A DNA stretch of 64,000 bases from Aquitalea aquatilis (GTDB lineage: Bacteria; Pseudomonadota; Gammaproteobacteria; Burkholderiales; Chromobacteriaceae): assembly GCF_005155025.1 (NCBI RefSeq), contig NZ_CP039731.1:2480001-2544000 (forward strand). Direction: 5' to 3'. Within the stretch, counting starts at the first letter, position 1. Every line of letters begins with the position of its first letter. A program made the position numbers and the translations under genes. This document shows positions 57,835-64,000 of the stretch, piece after piece. The notes under the pieces are model-generated. The model was given only the letters and a program-made list of their open reading frames with translations. It was not told the origin of the DNA and made no database searches.

Positions 57835-58186
57835 TTAATGTGGCCCTTGCGCACCACCCAGTGCTAGAAGCGAACGATTATCTGCAGGCGTTGGTTTATA
57901 GCACATGGTTGCAGTTCGAGAGTACCCCGCCTTGATGGTACCTGACGTCCCTGGTGTAGCAGGCTGCTTCCAGTCGTAGCCATTGGTCAGAACAAAGCTG
58001 AAGAAGTCGTAGACGGCACGGCCATAGGCTTCCCAGGACTTCTTGCTACTGATGCGTCCTGCTTTTCCCAGTAGATTCCACAGCCACACCTGCGCTGGCT
58101 GGCCCTTCGTCGTTGATCAACAACAGGAAGCCATCATAGGCGCGACCGGCGACAACGAGGTTACTATCCACAAGAACAAACCTCAC
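57835..58186 (-). pseudogene. Tyrosine integrase N-terminal remnant
   Basis: Minus-strand translation gives VAGRAYDGFLLLINDEG, then in another frame QPAQVWLWNLLGKAGRISSKKSWEAYGRAVYDFFSFV, the arm/core-binding start of a phage integrase. The frame changes at a CCC (58103-58105; one extra base), and the similarity ends near 57950; the catalytic domain is missing. This is likely the dead integrase of the island. The rest of the 516-nt gap 57737-58252 holds nothing else. Confidence 0.75.
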
Positions 58187-58252
58187 AGAACCTCCCTGAG
58201 CCTTACCACGGCCTTGCTCTGGCTAACTCGTGGCATACCTTCATTTTCCTGA

Positions 58253-59020
58253 TCAACTCACTTTGGTCCGAACATAGTTAAAAACAGTTCGAGTTGCATT
58301 CAGCGCCAGCATTGCTTCAGGCTCATCCAAAAGATTCTCATTCGGATGAGCTACGCTCGCGTTATTTCTTACTGAGTTGAGCGCGTCTAAAGCGTTAGCA
58401 AATCCATTGAGTACCCTGACCATATCCTTGTCGTGTTCACCAAGGAATTGGAGTGAGGGATGATCAGTACGGAGTGCTTTGAAAAGCGCGGTGATTGAAG
58501 CGTCTTTTGATGCCTCTATGCTGGAGTCAGCGCAGAGTGAACGAAAATAGCCATGTAGAGCCGTATGGAGCCTGTCTACGGCGCTAACCGGGCCATTGGC
58601 ATGAAGCAGGTGCTCGGCGTCAGCTAAGGCTCGGAGCACAACGTCAGCACTAGAAACCACGGGGAGGACATCTGTCTTTACCTGTTCAATGTCCACCCCC
58701 AGTAATGCAAGGATATCCGGTGAGTCTTTATTAAGTTGGCGGCGTACTTTAGGCTGATCGATTAACTGCTTGATCGCATCGTGGTCGTAGTCTGCCAAGT
58801 GTTCCAAAATTTGGAAGACACAGCTACCGTAGTCCTCATCACCGAAATGTAGGCTTCGGAGGAGTCTACTATGACCACGGATGTAATCATGTTGGCCAGA
58901 AGAATAGCCGAAATCAGTCCAGTCAGTTTCACTGAACTGTTTTGATATGGCGCGCTGAAGCGCAAGTATCAGTTTGCCGCGAATCTTCGTGTCATATAAG
59001 CATACATCTAATGTTGGCAT
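58253..59020 (-). CDS. Abortive-infection (Abi_C-like) family protein
   Basis: 255 residues. The C-terminus (LHTALHGYFRSLC, ALDALNSVRNNASVAHP, EAMLALNATRTVFNYV) follows the Abi_C pattern (RNxxxxAHG/P then a helix with NAA/NAT), a HEPN-like domain of abortive infection proteins. The N-terminal ~110 residues are unfamiliar. It starts 12 nt after a small gene and forms a pair with it. It probably belongs to a phage defence system; nuclease activity is an inference from HEPN kinship. Confidence 0.75.
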   Translation of the reverse strand: MPTLDVCLYDTKIRGKLILALQRAISKQFSETDWTDFGYSSGQHDYIRGHSRLLRSLHFGDEDYGSCVFQILEHLADYDHDAIKQLIDQPKVRRQLNKDSPDILALLGVDIEQVKTDVLPVVSSADVVLRALADAEHLLHANGPVSAVDRLHTALHGYFRSLCADSSIEASKDASITALFKALRTDHPSLQFLGEHDKDMVRVLNGFANALDALNSVRNNASVAHPNENLLDEPEAMLALNATRTVFNYVRTKVS

Positions 59021-59032
59021 AAATTTTTCCGG

Positions 59033-59275
59033 TTAGGCCTCGCCAGACTTCAGCCAGGGAACTGGCGTAAAGGGAATCGCCCTTTTACTCAGTTCTTCCT
59101 CAAGAATATCGCTCCATTGCTGCCAGTCGGCATAAGAATGAATGCCATACGGCGCAGCGCTTGTTGGTGGTGTCTGAGCATCAACGGCGAATGCCTTATG
59201 CACACCTTCATGAAGCTGCTGAATAGTCTCATTTGTAAAATTGCTGGCAAGCTCCTTAGCTTCAACAAGCTTCAT
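59033..59275 (-). CDS. Small protein upstream of the Abi_C-like gene
   Basis: 80 residues from ATG 59275 behind AAGGAAACC; longer starts have no site. Not recognised. It is probably helical at the start (KLVEAKELASNFTNETIQQLHEGVHKAF, cited in short) and ends acidic/proline-rich (ILEEELSKRAIPFTPVPWL). Its size and position, first gene of a two-gene unit, resemble an antitoxin or sensor. Confidence 0.65.
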   Translation of the reverse strand: MKLVEAKELASNFTNETIQQLHEGVHKAFAVDAQTPPTSAAPYGIHSYADWQQWSDILEEELSKRAIPFTPVPWLKSGEA

Positions 59276-59411
59276 CTTTTGGTTTCCTTGGTTACGTTTT
59301 CCGAAATCTTTCCACTCTTTAATGATGTGTTCGAGGCTTGAAAAAGTGACGCAGCACACCACCACTGCACTCTGATTACCTGCCTTACTCTTATACGTTA
59401 TTTAAATAAAA

Positions 59412-59632
59412 AACTCAGTACGCTGATCATTGTTGAATTCCCTTCGTCAGGCTTCGATTACGATCTGTGAATGGCGCAGGCTGGTAAAACAGTGTTCGTT
59501 CAGGCACTCATCCCGGAAGCGCCCATTAAACGATTCGATATAGGCATTCTGGTTCGGCTTGCCAAGCTCAATCAGGAAGTGCTGAATGCCATGGGCATGT
59601 GGTTTGTCCCCATCAAACGGCCCGAGCAGCAA
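59412..59632 (-). pseudogene. IS3-family transposase (OrfB) C-terminal remnant
   Basis: GKPNQNAYIESFNGRFRDECLNEH is the end of the DDE domain with its catalytic Glu (cited in parts: QNAYIESFNGRFRDE). The usual IEAWRREF reads IEA-stop-RREF because TGG has become TGA. The upstream two thirds are absent, and no terminal inverted repeats were found. 59276-59411 and 59633-59848 show no gene. Confidence 0.85.
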
Positions 59633-59848
59633 GCCCTTGTGGTACTGAACCGTGCAAGACAGGGATTCGTGAAAGCAGAAAAATCAAAGCAACCAGTTGC
59701 GTGGCTTGCTTGCTGAGTTTGGCATTATTTTTCCTAAACTATCAGCGTTACATCGAATTTTGAGTGCCTGCTTTGGGGTACCTGCTTGTCATTTATTATG
59801 GTTTAGTTGAAGGACTATTCAGATAGCTTCTGGTCATGGATAGGTAAA

Positions 59849-60628
59849 TTAAATTTCAGAACATGGCTCGGTTGTGCATTGTAGGGTCTCTCCCTTGAGT
59901 GCAAACTTGAGTATCCGAAATTGTGTTGCACAGCACAATGGGTCATTAGGTCCGTGCATCATGAGTTGTACGGTTACGATATGATTTTGAATTGAGATAC
60001 TTTTGATATCTACTCGATCTCCTAGGAAGTAAGCTTCTCCATGTTGTTCTGCCATGCCATGTTTATTAAAAATGGCGGCAAGGAAATAATTGATGGCAGA
60101 GCCTCCATCTGACTTTTGCAGAACTGTGATGGCATCATTGCTACCATGCCCATTTAAATCACCAAATGCATGATCTGTAAGAAAAACAGCAGTGGCATGT
60201 TCATTCAGGCCGTTGTCTGTTTCTGGGGTGAATTCACGTTTCCCATCTTGGAGTGTAACGATCTCACCATCAAGCTTGTAAGTGAGGTTTCTCAGCATAT
60301 CCATGGACAGCGGTGGGTTAGTTGTCGTTGCTGATGCGGAAATTGCACTGCTCGACTGTTGTTGGTTGATGCTTTGGATTGTGGTGGTACCACTTGAGTT
60401 TGAGACGGTAACGTATACCCATGCAGCAATACTGGCAAGGCCCATAGTCCAAGCGGAAAAAACGACAAATAGAATGATCCGAAAAGCTTGTTGCTTCGTT
60501 AGGTTCGGGAATATGTTTTTGGCGACTACGTCCCGCAATATGTAGAGAAACGTCCCGATAGAAAGGCCTGCTGGGGCTGCAATATGGCTAATCGATTCTA
60601 ACCAGTGGAAGTCAGTTATGGATGACAT
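59849..60628 (-). CDS. Membrane-anchored protein with C-terminal soluble domain
   Basis: 259 residues. Two spans (~15-40 and ~47-72), a Ser/Thr/Gln-rich linker (SSGTTTIQSINQQQSSSAISASATT, cited in part), then a soluble domain from ~108 with LTYKLDGEIVTLQDGKREF, DHAFGDLNGHGSNDAITVLQK, YFLAAIFNKHG and VDIKSISIQNHIVTVQLMMHGPNDPLCC. The latter domain appears in many periplasmic or lipoprotein hypotheticals. Function unknown. It starts near 60628 without a strong site; AT-rich codons. Confidence 0.7.
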   Translation of the reverse strand: MSSITDFHWLESISHIAAPAGLSIGTFLYILRDVVAKNIFPNLTKQQAFRIILFVVFSAWTMGLASIAAWVYVTVSNSSGTTTIQSINQQQSSSAISASATTTNPPLSMDMLRNLTYKLDGEIVTLQDGKREFTPETDNGLNEHATAVFLTDHAFGDLNGHGSNDAITVLQKSDGGSAINYFLAAIFNKHGMAEQHGEAYFLGDRVDIKSISIQNHIVTVQLMMHGPNDPLCCATQFRILKFALKGETLQCTTEPCSEI

Positions 60629-60773
60629 GATCTTAAATACCTAATAATTCAATAAATATTTTTTGATAAAAATAAATTATGCTTGATCTGATATGATTGC
60701 GCCTATAAATTTTTAATTATTATATTCAGGCATTTTAGGCCATTTTCTTCTAGATGGAATGCACTTTCTGGTT

Positions 60774-62261
60774 TCATAATTCAGTATTTTCTGAAATTTC
60801 ACGCCGATGTCGAGTAATATCATGCTCATTAGTGACGAAGCTAACTCCACGGACGTGATGGACTTTCATGCTTGTGGTGTCGAGACGCAAAGTTAGTTCT
60901 CTGGGGCCATGATCATCGTTGATGTCAAGAAGACTCATAAATGAACATTCTTCTTTGGGGGCTGTGGGCTCTTTTTTAGGGACTTCCTCCCATACCCAAT
61001 AATCTGTGTTGGGGTCCCCATCAGAGTAATGACTTGTGTGTACGGATAGTTGAGTGCCTTGTGGTAGAGCAAGCTCTTCAACTCTTGCTGCCGAATTGAA
61101 GAGAACTACATTACTGCCGCCACCGTGACTTTGTGCAGATGGGTAGATGATACCGTCAATACGAGGTGAGGTTTTGCTAGCTAAATAATCCGCAAGGGCT
61201 TGAGTCACTAAGTAGTCAAATACCTCATCGTCGGGCATGATTGGCATGGAGATGCGATGGCTCAGCTGTTCTAAGAACTGGGCCTTCTCAAGTCTAGTTT
61301 TGTATTTGGGGTCGAAAAGGCTCCCGGGTACGATAAGCGATCGTAATGCTTCAACATCGAGAAGATTCAATGGTCTTATTAAGTCAAATCGGCCCATTAA
61401 AATACGGCTTCCAACGGGAGGTCTAACTTCAGACAGAGCCATCTTAGGACGAGTAGAGCCATAGAAAACGGCAATACCGCGGGCATTCATTCGCCCTGCA
61501 GATGCAGCCTGTGACGGTGGAGGCCCAATTTCCCTATCGGGTCGCAGGATTGCTTTTTTCAGGGTGGTATCAGACTGAAAGACACGAGCTCGATACAGTG
61601 CGTTGATCTTCTCATTAGGACCAGCAGCAATGATAACTCTCTTTTTCGATCGTGTTTTGAGATCACTTAATCCTTGGAACAGAACCTCAAACATAGATTC
61701 GGCAGGTTGGTTGAAAAAACGGGTCTCTTGTTTGATACTTCGCTCAAAATACTCCCAACCAGCTCGGAGCTCAAAAGGTTCAAGCTTACGTACCTCATAG
61801 TGAGCATCCGAGCAATAGGGGCTATCCTCACCAATTTGATATGCATATGGATCACCGTACCTATCATCGAGGACTACTCGGATGTCTTCTGATGGTTCCT
61901 CATCGATTATCGCAGCTTCACCAATGACCGAAGAGAGGAGATCGCCTCCTCGCTCCCAATCCCCAAAGCCTTCCTTGATCATCGCATAATCGAAGGAGGA
62001 GGGTTCGCTTGGAGTGAGTGAGTAGTGGTCCTCAATCACGCGCGAAAAGATGTCAGCAAGAGCCCCAATCGTGGTACAAGGTCCCCTTTGGCCGCAGTAA
62101 TGACATGTGGCGATAGCTCCATCTTGATTGACCTCACCTTGAAGGTAGCTTTCACCAATACAAGCTGCACAAAGATGCTTATCTTCGGTTTCCAGTTCTT
62201 GATCGGTATCCATCGATACAAATGCTCCGAATGAGAGGTTATCGTCCCGGTAGTGGCTCAC
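60774..62261 (-). CDS. Large RES-domain protein with N-terminal zinc ribbon
   Basis: 495 residues from GTG 62261, preceded by GGAGGT. N-terminal four-cysteine zinc ribbon (CAACIGE, CHYCGQ; ~32-57) followed by a helical HEPN/RES-NTD-like domain, then a RES domain (~225-400) with LYRARVF, GRMNARGIAVFYGSTRPKMALSEVRPPVGS and DYLVTQALADYLA. RES proteins such as MbcT degrade NAD+ and are normally small toxins with an Xre partner; here the toxin fold is in a large protein without adjacent antitoxin. A C-terminal ~90-residue extension is unknown. Confidence 0.82.
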   Translation of the reverse strand: MSHYRDDNLSFGAFVSMDTDQELETEDKHLCAACIGESYLQGEVNQDGAIATCHYCGQRGPCTTIGALADIFSRVIEDHYSLTPSEPSSFDYAMIKEGFGDWERGGDLLSSVIGEAAIIDEEPSEDIRVVLDDRYGDPYAYQIGEDSPYCSDAHYEVRKLEPFELRAGWEYFERSIKQETRFFNQPAESMFEVLFQGLSDLKTRSKKRVIIAAGPNEKINALYRARVFQSDTTLKKAILRPDREIGPPPSQAASAGRMNARGIAVFYGSTRPKMALSEVRPPVGSRILMGRFDLIRPLNLLDVEALRSLIVPGSLFDPKYKTRLEKAQFLEQLSHRISMPIMPDDEVFDYLVTQALADYLASKTSPRIDGIIYPSAQSHGGGSNVVLFNSAARVEELALPQGTQLSVHTSHYSDGDPNTDYWVWEEVPKKEPTAPKEECSFMSLLDINDDHGPRELTLRLDTTSMKVHHVRGVSFVTNEHDITRHRREISENTEL

Positions 62262-62664
62262 GATAAACTAGACCTCCGGGAATGCTGGAGGGTGTATTTT
62301 CTTGGTAAGCAACAGTCATGCTAGCACAAATGCATAACGGGTCTCTTTGATGGAAGCACAAGCAGCAGATATGACAGGCTACAAGGCTTGTCTGCTATTC
62401 AATCAACTGTACTGCAGAAGAGGTGAATGGTGGTGACCGGCAGAGAGCAGAATTTCCATGCCGCCTTGTAATACCCGGCAGATTAAAACGAAAGGGCTGT
62501 TTTCCCATAATGCCAGTCACATTAGCTTCTGGTTTATGGCCGCACTATCTGGTACCTGCAGTTCGAATAACCGATTACAGCCTGTTTCCTTCGTTCTAAC
62601 CAAAAAAAGAAATCCAGTACTAGTACAGCATAGAGGGCAAGGCCGAAGCCTTGCCCTCTATGCC
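62262..62664. other. Gene-free stretch at the right of the island
   Basis: 403 nt. A 15-bp hairpin with CGAA loop (62629-62643 / 62648-62662; AGAGGGCAAGGC core) lies right after the GTPase stop, with a T7 on the minus strand about 20 nt further, probably its terminator. A palindrome GTACTAGTAC is at 62617-62626. No repeat of the tRNA-Ser 3' end was found here. Confidence 0.5.
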
Positions 62665-63549
62665 CTACCAGTTGAACAGTTTGTCCAGCCAGCTTTCCAC
62701 CTTGCTGGAGATTACCGACCAGCCTTCCCGCAGGATGCTGGTGGCTGTTTCTTTGATGGTTTCCCACAGCCCTTTGCTTGCAGTCTGATAAGCCTTTCCT
62801 GACACGTATTCAGGTTTGGCCTCTCGGGCGATTGCCCACTTTTTTTGATTGGGCAGCAGGGTGACGATCTGCTCGACCAGGCCGGTGAGGCCATAGCCTT
62901 CTTCGGCGGAAGTGACACAGATATGGTCGAGGGCGATGTCGAAGGTCTGGGATAGCTGGATCTGCTTGCGGCTCAGATTGCTTTGCTGGCTGCTGCTCGG
63001 TAGATGCCGTTCGTGGTCCCACTCCCAGAAAGGGGCAACTTTATCGACCTGGCTGATCACAAACAGCACCGGGATGTCCCGATCTGTCAGGTAAGGGCGG
63101 ATGACGCTGTTGAACACCTGCTGATCAATAGCCAGGGCCCGGTCATCGGCTTTGACTACCCACAAGATCAGATCCAGTTCCGGCAGCAGGCGCTGGTACA
63201 GGTCGGTGTATTCCTGATCCCGACCGATGCTTTCCCCGACCCCAGGAACGTCGATCAGGGCAATCCCTTTCCCATTTTTATACGCCAGGGTGTATTCCTG
63301 TGGGTAGCGGGTGCAGGCGGCAATGTCATCTACTTCGGCAATCTCCTGGCCGAACAGGGCATTGCACAAGCTGGACTTGCCACCCCCGGTTTTACCCATG
63401 ATGCCGACCACGGCCTGATAGTTGACCAGCTCTTCGATACGCGCTTGCAGTTCTTCACGCTGTGCCTGGGTAAAGGTCTGTCCATGCAGGTTGAGGGTAC
63501 TGCTGAGGTAGGAGAGCATCTGCTCGCCATGAAATGTCGGTAAGAACAT
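62665..63549 (-). CDS. Era/YfjP-like GTPase
   Basis: 294 residues from ATG 63549 behind GGAG; longer starts to 63582 lack a site. G1 GKTGGGKSS (~50), G2 region TRYPQEYTL, G3 DVPGVGES, G4 SQVDK, and a C-terminal helical tail (GLWETIKETATSILREGWSVISSKVESWLDKLFNW, cited in short). It resembles E. coli CP4-57 YfjP/YeeP, GTPases of the HSR1/Era family in genomic islands next to CbtA-type genes. Cellular role unknown. Confidence 0.85.
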   Translation of the reverse strand: MFLPTFHGEQMLSYLSSTLNLHGQTFTQAQREELQARIEELVNYQAVVGIMGKTGGGKSSLCNALFGQEIAEVDDIAACTRYPQEYTLAYKNGKGIALIDVPGVGESIGRDQEYTDLYQRLLPELDLILWVVKADDRALAIDQQVFNSVIRPYLTDRDIPVLFVISQVDKVAPFWEWDHERHLPSSSQQSNLSRKQIQLSQTFDIALDHICVTSAEEGYGLTGLVEQIVTLLPNQKKWAIAREAKPEYVSGKAYQTASKGLWETIKETATSILREGWSVISSKVESWLDKLFNW

Positions 63550-63647
63550 AAGAGGCTCCATTCTGGAAACGACAACGCCCATCCCGTGGTAACGGAGATG
63601 GGCGCTGTGGTCGGTGTGCGGTGTGTTCAGAACATCGTGACGCAGGG

Positions 63648-64000
63648 TTAGATCAGCAAGGTAAAGCCAAAACTGGCCAGCCAGATCCAGAAGAAGTGGG
63701 TGCCACTCTGCAAGGATTTAGCCCGCTTCCACAAGTAGACCGGCACGATCAGGGCCGTTTTGCCAAAGCCTTCGGTATCTATCCCGGCTTTCTCCAGGCG
63801 TTTGCAGTCCCACAGGCTCAAGCCGATATTCAGCAGCAAGGCGATGTACCAGTACTTGTTTGTCTGGAGTGCGGTCGTGACTTCTTGGTCCAGGGTGAAC
63901 TCGCTACTGGACATGGCACCAGCCACCATGGCTTGCAGTAGGAAGCCCAGCAGCGGTGCGACACATAAGAAGCCGACAGCAACATTGCTGATCTTGTGGC
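63648..64000 (-). CDS. Membrane protein, N-terminus beyond the window (partial)
   Basis: The reading frame stays open to the right edge: ISNVAVGFLCVAPLLGFLLQ is a span before the ATG at 63929, so the gene continues outside. Three spans are visible (also YWYIALLLNIGLSLWDCKRL and HFFWIWLASFGFTLLI), with KTALIVPVYLWKRAKSLQ between. Similar proteins occur in prophages and integrative elements. It is on the same strand as the GTPase, 98 nt upstream of its start, and may form an operon with it. Confidence 0.65.
   Translation of the reverse strand, partial: HKISNVAVGFLCVAPLLGFLLQAMVAGAMSSSEFTLDQEVTTALQTNKYWYIALLLNIGLSLWDCKRLEKAGIDTEGFGKTALIVPVYLWKRAKSLQSGTHFFWIWLASFGFTLLI

Noticed and set aside
59471-59716. 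81-codon open frame on the + strand
   Set aside because: Antisense to the IS3 transposase remnant, no homology-like motif and no ribosome site.
62458-62802. 114-codon + strand open frame overlapping the GTPase end
   Set aside because: Overlaps the GTPase gene and its hairpin on the other strand, no motifs.

Overview
The window is a chromosomal segment of a betaproteobacterium of the order Neisseriales, most likely Chromobacteriaceae (Aquitalea/Chromobacterium-like). The basis is the 16S sequence style, the 16S-tRNA-Ile-tRNA-Ala-23S-5S operon, short Neisseria-type MetN, PhaM-like and NudB-like proteins, and high-GC codon use over the first ~54 kb. I recognised these by eye; no database search was run.

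Layout. 1-5.9 kb: FixJ-type response regulator, NudB, ChrA, an undecaprenyl-diphosphate phosphatase, a divergent nickel/cobalt module (rcnA/rcnR with an obvious RcnR operator) and an EEP-family hydrolase. 6.2-8.5 kb: metNIQ methionine importer. 8.6-13.2 kb: two VOC proteins, an HD hydrolase, psuK-psuG pseudouridine catabolism and a DJ-1/PfpI protein. 13.6-21 kb: chemoreceptor, YddA-type ABC exporter, dnaE. 21-25.3 kb: flavin-reductase-like protein, DUF535 protein, PhaM-like protein, maeB. 25.5-30.9 kb: dctPQM TRAP transporter with a divergent DctS-like kinase. 31.1-32.7 kb: nadB. 33.0-38.5 kb: a complete rRNA operon with promoter, boxA and processing stems. 38.6-40.9 kb: a second orphan kinase. 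40.9-51.3 kb: an arginine module with an AraC-type ArgR, a five-gene ABC importer with two binding proteins and, divergently, a 1603-residue NAD-glutamate dehydrogenase. 51.5-54.0 kb: hypothetical protein, EamA transporter, GNAT acetyltransferase.

At tRNA-Ser(GGA) (54159-54249) the character changes. From about 54.25 to 62.6 kb the DNA is visibly AT-richer and holds a broken tyrosine-integrase remnant, an IS3 transposase remnant and mostly defence-type genes: a 214-residue unknown paired with an XRE-ImmA/IrrE metallopeptidase, a DUF4145 protein, a small protein paired with an Abi_C-like protein, a membrane protein with a soluble sensor-like domain, and a large zinc-ribbon RES protein. I read it as a decayed genomic island / defence island in the tRNA-Ser site. 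The last 1.4 kb carries a dynamin/Era-like GTPase and a membrane protein running off the edge.

Genes that plausibly work together: dctPQM with maeB (C4-dicarboxylate uptake and conversion of malate to pyruvate); argR, the aot-like importer and gdhB (arginine uptake and glutamate oxidation, with TGTCGC-N8-AA boxes before gdhB); psuK with psuG; rcnA with rcnR. The best candidates for something new are the 54760-56625 gene pair, the 58253-59275 gene pair, the large RES protein, the RcnA protein with an inserted HGG domain, and the HTH-PsuK fusion with a perfect inverted repeat at its own start.
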